Below, in pieces: positions 9,278-17,240 of a DNA stretch of 64,000 bases; position 1 is the first letter of the stretch; every line of letters starts with the position of its first letter. The translations under genes and the position numbers were made by a program. Source of the stretch: Pseudomonas azerbaijanoccidentalis (lineage in GTDB: Bacteria > Pseudomonadota > Gammaproteobacteria > Pseudomonadales > Pseudomonadaceae); contig NZ_JAHSTU010000003.1 of the NCBI RefSeq assembly GCF_019145495.1, forward strand, positions 372,001 through 436,000, read 5' to 3'. The notes beneath the pieces are model-generated. The model saw only the letters and a program-made list of their open reading frames with translations. It did no database searches and was not told the DNA's origin.

Positions 9278-9421
9278 ATCAGGGGGGCCATTCGTCGGGC
9301 GTTGGGTTATCTGAACGGCAAGTCCAGTAATGACCGGCTAGTCTCAAAATCCTTGGTGGTCGATATTTTTCGGGCAATAGGGCTTGCCGGTGTCGATCCC
9401 GTTTTTGAGAGGGGCGAAGAG

Positions 9422-9610
9422 ATGGCTGATCCGTATATTGAGGACGACGGTGCGGAGTTTCCGATCAACAACTGCGTACAGTGCGGCCAGACGCAGTATG
9501 TAGCCAGCTTCGGTGAAGACCAGACCGAGGTCGACAAGATCAAAACCCGGGCTTGCCGAGTGCTGAAGGGAAAATTCCTACCCAAGGTTACGGCACCGGC
9601 CAGGAAATAA
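9422..9610 (+). CDS. Small hypothetical protein, 62 residues
   Basis: An acidic N-terminus (MADPYIEDDGAEF) leads into a CVQCGQTQYV segment with a Cys-x2-Cys pair and a basic C-terminus (GKFLPKVTAPARK). The open frame extends 40 codons upstream but GCGAAGAG just before this ATG is the best ribosome binding site. A clear terminator follows, supporting a real transcription unit. No family is recognised. Confidence 0.45.
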   Translation: MADPYIEDDGAEFPINNCVQCGQTQYVASFGEDQTEVDKIKTRACRVLKGKFLPKVTAPARK

Positions 9611-9624
9611 TGGACATTGAACAG

Positions 9625-9649
9625 ACCCCGTCATCGAGCGGGGTTTTTT
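9625..9649 (+). terminator. Terminator after the 62-residue gene
   Basis: Arms ACCCCG and CGGGGT with an eight-base loop followed by a run of T residues. Confidence 0.8.
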
Positions 9650-9752
9650 GTATCTGGATGATGGTGTGAACGTTTATTTAATGCGGATTTTTTTCACAAA
9701 GTTTTCACAACGACCTACGTAGGCTCAGCTCATCCGTTAGAAGCAACACCCT

Positions 9753-9778
9753 GCCCGTTCCCCAGCGGGCTTTTTTTT
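9753..9778 (+). terminator. Orphan terminator-like hairpin
   Basis: GCCCG/CGGGC with an eight-base loop is followed by eight T residues. No gene precedes it closely: 9650-9752 is open intergenic sequence with a CCTACGTAGG palindrome and no convincing frame. It may end an unannotated small RNA or be an attenuator-like element ahead of the glycine-zipper gene at 9922. Confidence 0.6.
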
Positions 9779-9921
9779 GCCTGTCATAAAACCTTTTCCA
9801 AAAAAGCTGTCCAACCGTCGCCAACTACGAGGTTGAGCGCGCGCGTGGCTGGACTTTTTCTCCTCTAAAGCATTCAATCTCGCCCCTTTCGTTTTCACCC
9901 CTATTTTTTGAGGTTTTTGTC

Positions 9922-10290
9922 ATGCGTTTCACTCTGCCTGCTCTGGTTCTGGGTCTTCTGGTTGCTCAAGGTGCAATGGCCGGTGACGGCACTGCCGCCA
10001 TCGGTGGCGGTTTGGGCGGTGCACTGGGTAACGTCGTGGGCCAGAGCATGGGCGGCAGCACCGGTGCAGCGATTGGTGCGGGCGTTGCCGGCGCAGCGGG
10101 CAGTGCCGTTGCAGCCAAGAAAGGCCATCGCACCAGCGCAGCCATCGGCGGTGGCGTTGGCGCTGCGGGCGGTTCGGTGATCGGCAACAGCCTGGGTGGC
10201 AAGACCGGTTCGACCATCGGTGCAGGCCTGGGTGGCGCACTGGGCGGCGGCGTAGGCAGCAACCTGGCCAAAGGTCACAAGCGTCACTGA
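9922..10290 (+). CDS. Secreted glycine-zipper protein (paralogue 1)
   Basis: A 122-residue protein with a signal peptide (MRFTLPALVLGLLVAQGAMA) and a mature part made of GxxxG and GxxxA repeats such as GGGLGGALGNVVGQ and GGSVIGNSLGG, ending in a basic, histidine-containing tail. Glycine-zipper domains of this kind pack helices in or against membranes; many are outer-membrane or periplasmic, with no assigned reaction. TGAGG precedes the ATG. The next gene is a close paralogue, and each has its own terminator, pointing to separate strong transcription units. Confidence 0.8.
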   Translation: MRFTLPALVLGLLVAQGAMAGDGTAAIGGGLGGALGNVVGQSMGGSTGAAIGAGVAGAAGSAVAAKKGHRTSAAIGGGVGAAGGSVIGNSLGGKTGSTIGAGLGGALGGGVGSNLAKGHKRH

Positions 10291-10307
10291 TCCGCGGTGA
10301 TACTTTA

Positions 10308-10336
10308 AAAGAGCCCGGCTAAATGCCGGGCTCTTT
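10308..10336 (+). terminator. Terminator after glycine-zipper gene 1
   Basis: Twelve-base arms AAAGAGCCCGGC (10308-10319) and GCCGGGCTCTTT (10325-10336) with a five-base loop. Confidence 0.9.
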
Positions 10337-10403
10337 GTTTTTTGAACGTTTCTCGGTGCAGCACCTCAAACTTTGCATACCCGTGAAGAATATGAGGCGT
10401 GCC

Positions 10404-10871
10404 ATGAACCCGAAAACCAAAGGCAATGCAGTTTCTAGCCTGAGTGCTCGACGTATGACGTTGCCCGCGATTGTTTTTGGATTGTTCCTCTCGCAAGCGG
10501 CGATGGCGGCCGGTGACGGTACAGCGGCGGTGGGTGGTGGTCTTGGCGGTGCGTTAGGCAACGTAGTGGGCGGTCAAATGGGTGGCAGCACGGGGGCCGC
10601 AATTGGTGCCGGTGTTGGCGGCGCGGCCGGTAGTGCGGTTGGTGCGCAAAAAGGCAATCGCACCGAAGCTGCGATCGGTGGCGGTTTGGGCTCGGCCGGT
10701 GGTTCGGTGATTGGTAACAGCCTGGGCGGCTCTACCGGTTCGACCATCGGTGCAGGCCTGGGTGGGGCCGCCGGTGGCGCCGTTGGCAATAATCTCGGCG
10801 ACGACAACCACAGTTCTCATTCCGGTGGCGGTCATAAACACAAGAACAAGCACAAGAACAAACACCACTGA
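10404..10871 (+). CDS. Secreted glycine-zipper protein (paralogue 2) with His/Lys-rich tail
   Basis: A 155-residue paralogue of the preceding gene: the zipper region is almost collinear (GGSTGAAIGAGVGGAAGSAVG, GGSVIGNSLGGSTGSTIGAG). It differs in a 17-residue extension before the signal peptide and in a C-terminal tail alternating histidine, lysine and asparagine (HKHKNKHKNKHH), which could bind metal or polyanions. The ATG at 10404 follows TGAGGCG; a later ATG (10455) directly at the signal peptide has no ribosome binding site. The extension resembles the N-terminus of the acidic protein encoded at 10999. Confidence 0.78.
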   Translation: MNPKTKGNAVSSLSARRMTLPAIVFGLFLSQAAMAAGDGTAAVGGGLGGALGNVVGGQMGGSTGAAIGAGVGGAAGSAVGAQKGNRTEAAIGGGLGSAGGSVIGNSLGGSTGSTIGAGLGGAAGGAVGNNLGDDNHSSHSGGGHKHKNKHKNKHH

Positions 10872-10891
10872 TTCAAAAGTTTTCCACCGAT

Positions 10892-10917
10892 AAAACCCGG
10901 CCATGCGCCGGGTTTTT
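10892..10917 (+). terminator. Terminator after glycine-zipper gene 2
   Basis: Arms AAAACCCGGC (10892-10901) and GCCGGGTTTT (10907-10916) followed by a further T. Confidence 0.88.
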
Positions 10918-10998
10918 CGTGTCTGTCCGTTCGCCTCAGGAACGTTTGGCGGTCAGTCGCCTCGAACTTCATACACCCCTGAACAATTGAGGCCCGCC

Positions 10999-11187
10999 AT
11001 GACCCCGGAAACCGAAGGTAACGAAGAAAAAGGCCCGAGTGGTTTGCCATTTATCAACGACCCCGGCAATGAAGATCCTGGTTCCCTGATGGACGATGCG
11101 ACGGTGCCGCTCAACGACTCCGATGATGCTGGCGATGTGGGCAATCTCGAATATGAAGATGAGGACGAAGACGGCGAAGAGGATTGA
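10999..11187 (+). CDS. Small highly acidic protein, 62 residues
   Basis: A cytoplasmic-type protein with no signal peptide, rich in Asp and Glu and ending in an almost pure acidic run (EYEDEDEDGEED). It is probably disordered. The ATG follows TTGAGG. The upstream region and first ten codons closely resemble those of the glycine-zipper gene at 10404, suggesting duplication of a promoter and start segment. No function is known to me. Confidence 0.6.
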   Translation: MTPETEGNEEKGPSGLPFINDPGNEDPGSLMDDATVPLNDSDDAGDVGNLEYEDEDEDGEED

Positions 11188-11254
11188 TCGGCCCTCGCTG
11201 CCACGTTGACCGGTTGTCTTGCTGATCGAACCCATGCGCTGTGGATACCTCGAA

Positions 11255-11285
11255 CGTTCAGAGTCTGCCTTCCAGGCTCTGAACG
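11255..11285 (+). other. Inverted repeat abutting a ribosome binding site
   Basis: CGTTCAGAG (11255-11263) and CTCTGAACG (11277-11285) are perfectly complementary with a 13-base loop and end one base before the GAGGTG of the gene at 11295. It could be an operator palindrome or an RNA hairpin controlling translation. Confidence 0.55.
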
Positions 11286-11294
11286 AGGTGCACT

Positions 11295-11513
11295 ATGAAC
11301 ACTGACCCGAAAGACTCCGACATCGACGAAACCCCGGAATATCCGCTGCCTTCACCGACCGATCCGTTAAGCCGGGACCAGCGCCCACCGGACGATGACG
11401 CCGGCGTCGAGCAAGTTCCCAGCGAAGATGTAAGGCGCACGGATACGGATGTTGAGGCAACGCCTGAAGACCCGGACATTGCCGGCAAGGATGGCTCCGG
11501 CGAACCCAGTTGA
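11295..11513 (+). CDS. Small acidic, proline-rich protein, 72 residues
   Basis: No signal peptide or membrane segment. The composition is dominated by Asp, Pro, Glu and Thr (for example PEYPLPSPTDPLSRDQ), indicating a disordered protein. The start follows GAGGTG directly after a nine-base inverted repeat. It belongs to the same run of small genes as the acidic protein at 10999; homologues are known to me only as hypothetical proteins of pseudomonads. Confidence 0.6.
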   Translation: MNTDPKDSDIDETPEYPLPSPTDPLSRDQRPPDDDAGVEQVPSEDVRRTDTDVEATPEDPDIAGKDGSGEPS

Positions 11514-11612
11514 TTGGCCGCCATGGCGCATGGCCGCTCGTCGATTGAACGGCACCCTTGAAAAGGCGCTGCTGCCTGAAGTCAGGTATGCAACTTTCAA
11601 AGGAGGTGCGTC

Positions 11613-11936
11613 ATGAACAGGCCATTATTGACTGCGCTGACGGTAGCCGGATTGTTGTCGTTGAGTTCAGGACTGGCGTATTCCGGTAGCGACGCTCCCG
11701 TCGATAAGGGCGGGATGCCGCCATCTACGGAAATGAATGCCGGCTCCGGCCCTGAAAACGCGCTGCCACCTGGGACGATTGGTGGTGGAAATGGGGCGGA
11801 TGCTAATGGGAGTAGTACCAGTCCTGGGACGGGGAGTGCGAATGGTGGGAGTTCGAAAGGGAGTGAAGGCAAAGCGGGAGAGGCGGGGACTACGAGTGGT
11901 GGGGCGGGTAGTGCAGAAGGAAAGAAAGGTGATTAG
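11613..11936 (+). CDS. Secreted Gly/Ser-rich low-complexity protein, 107 residues
   Basis: A signal peptide (MNRPLLTALTVAGLLSLSSGLAY, probably cut near the Tyr-Ser) precedes a mature part made mainly of Gly, Ser, Ala and Asn with a lysine-containing end (GKKGD). The ribosome binding site AAAGGAGGTG is near perfect, suggesting strong expression. A terminator follows 25 bases after the stop. It closes the run of small genes; function unknown. The low-complexity region might support binding at the cell surface, but this is inference. Confidence 0.65.
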   Translation: MNRPLLTALTVAGLLSLSSGLAYSGSDAPVDKGGMPPSTEMNAGSGPENALPPGTIGGGNGADANGSSTSPGTGSANGGSSKGSEGKAGEAGTTSGGAGSAEGKKGD

Positions 11937-11960
11937 GGCTATGTGGGTGTGAAATTATTG

Positions 11961-11985
11961 AGCCCGGCGGATTGCTGGGCTTTTT
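11961..11985 (+). terminator. Terminator between the small-gene run and the RHS operon
   Basis: AGCCCGGC pairs with GCTGGGCT (one G-T pair) and is followed by a T run. Convergent minus-strand transcription ends just beyond. Confidence 0.72.
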
Positions 11986-11993
11986 GCGTGTGC

Positions 11994-12389
11994 TTACTCA
12001 TAATTATCCGTTTCCATCCATTGTAAAAAAAATGTCTGTTGCACCTTAGGGTCGTTCGTAAGATTGTTTTCCTCGTAGTCAAAGATATTGACTATGTCTT
12101 TTCTTGACGCATGTTTTCCCAAGGTAAGTTCATACGCCTTTGCTCCTAAAGTCATTTGAGAGGACATGCTGGATGGATGTACGTTGACTTTTGCACCCTT
12201 GCACAGAAAAACTATCTCAGGATGATCTGCTCTTAAGCTTCCAAAACATTTGTAAAAGTCATCACCTGTGTAAGATTTGCTATACCCATCTTCCATGGCA
12301 AAGGTAATGGTTAGGTTTTCAGAACTACAAACCAGCACAGCCTGCTCGCGTTTGTCGTTTCTGATTATCGTGATTTTTACGCTGTCCAT
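11994..12389 (-). CDS. Putative immunity protein for the RHS toxin
   Basis: A 131-residue soluble protein with no signal peptide or membrane segment. Its start lies 3 bases beyond the RHS stop codon and its ribosome binding site (AGGAAATAG) overlaps the end of the RHS gene, so the two are translationally coupled. The DNA is much more AT-rich than the surrounding genome, as is the toxin tip, indicating that both arrived as one cassette. I recognise no family. The immunity role is inferred from position alone: polymorphic toxin genes are followed directly by the gene protecting the producer. Confidence 0.7.
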   Translation of the reverse strand: MDSVKITIIRNDKREQAVLVCSSENLTITFAMEDGYSKSYTGDDFYKCFGSLRADHPEIVFLCKGAKVNVHPSSMSSQMTLGAKAYELTLGKHASRKDIVNIFDYEENNLTNDPKVQQTFFLQWMETDNYE

Positions 12390-12392
12390 ATT

Positions 12393-15300
12393 CTATTTCC
12401 TGTTCGGGTTTAAGATGCTGTGATCACCTGCTCGACCGTTAGCACCAATAGGTGTGGCGCCGAGAATGTCTTCTTTCTTGACTCCTCCTTGGATTGCAAC
12501 CTCTCGTTCATTAGAGAATTTGTATTTTTTTCCAAGTTCCTTAATGAGATCTCTGCCTGGAATCATTCGAATGGTATATAGGAATCCACTTCGCATATTG
12601 AATTTTGTTGCGAAATCGATTCCGACTTCTCTATCGGGGCTAGTGCTTACAAAGTTACTAGGAGGCTTATTGCTGTCAATTGAGTGGAGCAGTAAATCGT
12701 CACTGGTACCTTTGGGTCTAAACCCGTTTTCAAATATCTCGTCTGGGTGATGGCCGTCACCACGGTATAAATATTTTTCCTCCGGATAAACAGGGAGCTG
12801 AGCATCCCCCTCATCAACACTCACATTCTCCGCCGGACCCCGCTCCCCACCCACCGGTCTCTTACACCCACCCGCCCCAGGACAATCGCTCAACCCCAGC
12901 GGATCCACCCACCCCGTCGGGTTCGGCGTGTAGCGGTAGGCATTCAACCCACCCGCCAGCTTCACCGGATCCGGCGTCAGATACCGCCCGGTGTCCGGGT
13001 GGTAATAGCGATGGCGGTTGTAGTGCAGCCCGCTTTCGGCGTCGAAGTACTGCCCCTGAAACCGCAGCGGTTGTTCCAGTTGTTCGCCGCCACCATGGCT
13101 CAACTGGCTGAGCTTGCCGTAGGCCGTATATTTGCCCGACCAGACGATCTCGCCGCTGTAGTCGGTCAGTTCCTGCGGGGTGCCGAGGTGGTCGAGGTGG
13201 TAGTAGAACGGGCAGGCGTTTTTCGGGCCGTGGCCGTCCAGCAGTGCCAGGGGGCGGAAGCTGCCGGGTTCGTAGACGTAGCTGCGGTAGTGCCCGGGGC
13301 TGCTTTGGGCGATGAGGTGGTCGCCTTGCCAGAAAAACGCGGTGGTCTGGCCGTCGACGGTTTTGTCGATACGCCGGCCGAAGGCGTCGTAGCGGTAGGC
13401 CGTTTCTTGGCCGTCGGGCGCGGTGAAGCGGATCAGGCGGTGCTGGCTGTCGTAGGTGTAGGCGGTGACGGTCTCGCCGCGGCGTTCGCGGATCAGGTTG
13501 CCGTAGGCGTCGTAGGTGTAATGCCGGTCGGCGTGGCGCAGCAGGCGGTTACCCTTGAGGTGCCAGGGGCCGGGGCGGTCGTGGATCAGCAGATTGCCGG
13601 CCGGGTCGTGGCTGAAGTTCTCCGGGTCTTGATCGCGGGCATGGCGAACACCGATCAGGCGGTCGAGCGGGTCGTACTGGTAGTGGCGTTCGCCGTGACG
13701 GGTGTCGTTGACCTGTGCGAGGTTGCCGTTAGCGCTGTAGGCATAATCGCGGCGGTACAGTGGACGTTGCGCTTGCCGGACGGCATGGGCCTGCAAACGG
13801 CCCTGCTCGTCGTAGGCAAAGTCGCTGTGCAGCAAGCCTTGTTGGCGTTGTTGTTCTCGCCCGCCGACAAAGGTGTGCGTTGTCAGCCGCGAACCATTGA
13901 GGTCGATCGCCGTCAGCGCCCCGCCTTGCGCGCGGTGATATTCAAGACGACTGTTGTCCGGCAAGCGCAGGTGCTTGAGCTGGCCGCAGGCGTCATAGCC
14001 ATAACGCAACGTGCCCCAGCCCTGATGCTCGGTGATCAGCCGGTCATGGGCGTCGTATTCGAACTCCAGCGGATGATCCTGACCGTCGTCGACACTGACC
14101 AAACGACCGAGGCTGTCGTAGCGGTAGTCGACCTTGAGCCCGTCGGGCAGGGTCTTGACCAGCAAACGCCCGGCGCTGTCGCGCTGGTAGTCGGTGAGCA
14201 GTTGCGAGCCGTCATCGCCAAATTCGGTTTTCTCCAACAACTGGCCGTTGAGGTCGTAGGCATACGCCGTACGGCGACCGTCGAAACCGGTTTCTGCCTG
14301 AATCAAACCGCTGGGCGTGTAGTCCAGCCGATAGCGTTCGCCAGACTCGTTCTCGATCTCGGTGAGTAACAGCTGCGCATGCTCGTAGCGGTACTTCAGT
14401 TCGCTGCCGTCAGGGTTGATCCGTCGGCTGACCAGGTGCAGATCGTCAGCGTATTCAAAACGCGTGACCCGCCCCAGCTCATCGGTTTCGGCGGTGACCT
14501 GGCCATAGGCGTTGTAGCTGAAACAGCGACTGGCCCCGTTCGGCAATGTGCTGTGCAGCAACCGCCCAAGCGCATCCCACTGATAACGGCTGACAGCGCC
14601 GTGTTCGTCCTGAAACGTAATCCGCCGCCCAAGCGCATCGTAGGAAAACTGCCGGCGCCCACCGTCGGGCAAGGTTTCCGCGAGCAGTTGTCCAAGGCCG
14701 TTCCACTCAAACAGATGGCGGCTGTGATCCGGATAACGAATCGCCAGCAACCGGCCCTGAGCGTCGTACTCGTGATAGGTGCTCTGGCCGTCGGGATCGA
14801 TCAGCCAGGTGACATCGCCCTGGGCATTACGCTGGTAGGTCCACTTGGCTTTACCGCGATAACGCGCATGCAGGAAACCGTTGCGATACTCGTAGGACGT
14901 CGGCTCGTCTTCCGGCGGAATCAGCGCGATCAAGCGCCCGAGTTCGTCGTAGCGGTATTCGGTGACGGCACCGAGCGCGTCCTGCTCGGCGATCAAACGG
15001 CCCTGGGCGTCATAGGTTTTGCGCTGTTCGCCACCGTCGGCCGCGACCCGCCGCACCAACCGCGCGCGGTCATCGTGGACGTAGGTTTCTTCGCTGCCGT
15101 CGGCGTGCTTGAGCAACACGCTGCCGTCGTCGTCCCAGCGATAACGCGTGTCCATCTGCGCAAACGAGGCCCAGTGCCGGGCACAGCGCACCGCTTTGCC
15201 GCTGCGTTCCCACTCCCAATAAAAGCTCGCACCCCCGGCCAGTTGCCGCTGCAAAATGACGTGCTGTTCGTCGTAGTCGTAACGCTCGCTTTCACCGGCG

Positions 15301-17240
15301 GCATTTGTGGCTTCGATCAAGCGCCAGCGGGCGTCGTAGCGGTAGCTGACCAGCGTCTGCTCGGTGCGCCAGCCCTCGTCGGTCGGGTGAAAACGCTGAT
15401 AGTCGACAGCGATCAGGTGCTGGCGCTCGTAGCGCAAAAACAGGCAGCGACCGGCGCCGTTATCGAGCCGTTGAATGCGTCCGGACAGGTCGCGCTGTAC
15501 GCCCAGACGATTGCCGTAGGCATCACTGATCGCGCTCAGGCCGCCATCACGAAAGTGATAAAACCGCGCCGACTCACCCGCCAACGCGACAATCAACTCT
15601 TCCGCCGCATCGCCCAGATAAATCGCCGCTCGCGACAAACTGTTATGGATCGCAGGACGTGTCAGGCTCGGCAGCGGAAACGGCGTGCGACGGTTTTCCG
15701 CGTCGATCCACACCACGGATTCGCCATCGATTTCCAGGCGCTGGGCCAGCGAATGGCTCCAGCCAAAACCGAGGCCGCTGTCGAGTTCGACGGCGCTGGT
15801 GCGATAAAGGCGGGTGAATTCGAACGGCAGCAAACCATCCAGAAAACCATCGCTGAGGGTCAGCAGTTCTTCGCCGGTGACCAGCGACACCGGGCAGCCG
15901 TGGGTGGCGGTGCGCTCGGCTGAATCGGCGCTGTCGCCGTTGGGGTTTTTGGCTTGGGCTGGGGCGTCGTCGAAGGGCTCGTGCCGACCCAGACGCGTTT
16001 TCGCCTCGGACGTGCTGCGCGCAAGAACCAGTGGATTGTTCACCCAAGCATCCGCCGCCCCGGGCGTGCTGATCTGCAACGGCACCGTTGGCGTCGGTCT
16101 CAGCGCGGCGCTTTGCGCATTGAGCATCAAGGGTCTGAGTGTGCCCGCGTGAGCGCTTAGGTCAGACCGACTCGTCAACTGCGCCAGGCGCAGACTCGCC
16201 GCTGTAAGCCAGCGTCGGGCGCGTTCGGATTTGATCCTGTTGAGCACCTTGGCGCTCATGCCGAGCTTCAGTCCCACAGGACCCATCAAGCGCACCAGCA
16301 GGAAACTGACCAGCAACTCGGTACGAATTTCCGCTACGACTTCCGCTGTGTACTGGGGCGGCAGCATTCGCAGCCAACTGGTGAAAGCCGCCAGATGAAT
16401 GAACATCAACGGCTCGTCGCTCAGCACCAGCAACACATTGGCGATGGTTTCAGCCGACGCCTTCAAGAGCTGCTGCAGTTCGGCTTCGGTCAGGTATTCA
16501 AGGAGCTTCGCGCTATTGGCCCGCAGATCGGAGATCAGGGCGTAAAGCTGCTGCACGTCATCCCAAAAGCCGTGAAGTGCGTTATCAACGCCGCGCCAGT
16601 CGGCGCGTTGCAGCATGCCGTAGCGCTCGGTGAAATCCGCTTCGGCAAACCCGGCCCACAACGGTTGAAACTCGGTGTTCCATTCGTGGCGCAGCCAGCC
16701 TTCCAGTTCTGCCAGCACGCCTTGATAGGAGTCGTAGAGTGCCTTGACGTGCGCCGTGGTGACGTTGGGAAAAAAGGTGATGCGATAGCGATTGCCGCGC
16801 CAGCAATCGGGGATTTCCAGGATGCCGGTGGGGCCGATGGTTTTGTGAATGGGCTCGCCAAATGTCGGACCATTTCGGTCCTCTGCCAGCAGCGGTTCAA
16901 GCGTCACCGGCGTGTTGCCAATCGGCACGAAACGCGCGGCTTCAAACAGATGCACCAGCGTCAGCGGACCGCTGGCGGGGCAGCTTGTGACGGTGGAGCT
17001 GACGGGTACGGTCGAATGCTTCGGCGCGGTGAGCCGCACTTCATCGCCGATCGTGAACACCTGCTCGACGCCCAGCGTGCCGCCGCTCCAGAAATTTTCC
17101 GCCCAGCTGTCGTAGCGGTTGAGGCTGAGGCGAAAATCACTGAGCAGCGTTTCGATGTCCGGCTGCTGCGGGTTCATCGCCGCCACCACCAGCAAGCCGA
17201 TGGTGTTGTTCATGGCCAGCAGCTTGTCGGGATCAAACAT
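12393..17240 (-). CDS. RHS-repeat polymorphic toxin with C-terminal ADP-ribosyltransferase tip
   Basis: A 1615-residue RHS/YD-repeat protein. Residues 1-400 form an N-terminal region without a PAAR motif, with a hydrophobic stretch near 300 (LLVSFLLVRLMGPVGL). A DUF6531-like segment follows (PVSLVTGEELLTLSDGFLDG), then many YD repeats and the core end DPLGL at 1446-1450, where RHS proteins are normally cut. The last 157 residues are the toxin. They show R-S-E class ADP-ribosyltransferase features: YRGD (Arg about 1493), FVSTS (1532-1534) and NEREVAIQGG with the E-x-E pair at 1578 and 1580, as in cholera and pertussis toxins. The tip DNA is AT-rich and the core GC-rich, the usual sign of tip exchange. 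The predicted role is killing of competing cells by modifying a target protein; the target is unknown. Confidence 0.88.
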   Translation of the reverse strand: MFDPDKLLAMNNTIGLLVVAAMNPQQPDIETLLSDFRLSLNRYDSWAENFWSGGTLGVEQVFTIGDEVRLTAPKHSTVPVSSTVTSCPASGPLTLVHLFEAARFVPIGNTPVTLEPLLAEDRNGPTFGEPIHKTIGPTGILEIPDCWRGNRYRITFFPNVTTAHVKALYDSYQGVLAELEGWLRHEWNTEFQPLWAGFAEADFTERYGMLQRADWRGVDNALHGFWDDVQQLYALISDLRANSAKLLEYLTEAELQQLLKASAETIANVLLVLSDEPLMFIHLAAFTSWLRMLPPQYTAEVVAEIRTELLVSFLLVRLMGPVGLKLGMSAKVLNRIKSERARRWLTAASLRLAQLTSRSDLSAHAGTLRPLMLNAQSAALRPTPTVPLQISTPGAADAWVNNPLVLARSTSEAKTRLGRHEPFDDAPAQAKNPNGDSADSAERTATHGCPVSLVTGEELLTLSDGFLDGLLPFEFTRLYRTSAVELDSGLGFGWSHSLAQRLEIDGESVVWIDAENRRTPFPLPSLTRPAIHNSLSRAAIYLGDAAEELIVALAGESARFYHFRDGGLSAISDAYGNRLGVQRDLSGRIQRLDNGAGRCLFLRYERQHLIAVDYQRFHPTDEGWRTEQTLVSYRYDARWRLIEATNAAGESERYDYDEQHVILQRQLAGGASFYWEWERSGKAVRCARHWASFAQMDTRYRWDDDGSVLLKHADGSEETYVHDDRARLVRRVAADGGEQRKTYDAQGRLIAEQDALGAVTEYRYDELGRLIALIPPEDEPTSYEYRNGFLHARYRGKAKWTYQRNAQGDVTWLIDPDGQSTYHEYDAQGRLLAIRYPDHSRHLFEWNGLGQLLAETLPDGGRRQFSYDALGRRITFQDEHGAVSRYQWDALGRLLHSTLPNGASRCFSYNAYGQVTAETDELGRVTRFEYADDLHLVSRRINPDGSELKYRYEHAQLLLTEIENESGERYRLDYTPSGLIQAETGFDGRRTAYAYDLNGQLLEKTEFGDDGSQLLTDYQRDSAGRLLVKTLPDGLKVDYRYDSLGRLVSVDDGQDHPLEFEYDAHDRLITEHQGWGTLRYGYDACGQLKHLRLPDNSRLEYHRAQGGALTAIDLNGSRLTTHTFVGGREQQRQQGLLHSDFAYDEQGRLQAHAVRQAQRPLYRRDYAYSANGNLAQVNDTRHGERHYQYDPLDRLIGVRHARDQDPENFSHDPAGNLLIHDRPGPWHLKGNRLLRHADRHYTYDAYGNLIRERRGETVTAYTYDSQHRLIRFTAPDGQETAYRYDAFGRRIDKTVDGQTTAFFWQGDHLIAQSSPGHYRSYVYEPGSFRPLALLDGHGPKNACPFYYHLDHLGTPQELTDYSGEIVWSGKYTAYGKLSQLSHGGGEQLEQPLRFQGQYFDAESGLHYNRHRYYHPDTGRYLTPDPVKLAGGLNAYRYTPNPTGWVDPLGLSDCPGAGGCKRPVGGERGPAENVSVDEGDAQLPVYPEEKYLYRGDGHHPDEIFENGFRPKGTSDDLLLHSIDSNKPPSNFVSTSPDREVGIDFATKFNMRSGFLYTIRMIPGRDLIKELGKKYKFSNEREVAIQGGVKKEDILGATPIGANGRAGDHSILNPNRK

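Noticed and set aside
9922..11936. Small-gene run considered as a bacteriocin or phage remnant
   Set aside because: No leader-peptide double-glycine site with transporter, no phage structural gene and no integrase nearby; the glycine-rich repeats are helix-packing zippers.
13000..15900. Repetitive protein pattern suggesting a DNA tandem repeat or CRISPR
   Set aside because: The periodicity is the degenerate YD repeat of the RHS protein; the DNA units vary in sequence and length and there are no spacers.
12999..15923. Long plus-strand frames across the RHS gene
   Set aside because: They are antisense to YD repeats and reflect the repeated codon pattern; no start signal or domain.
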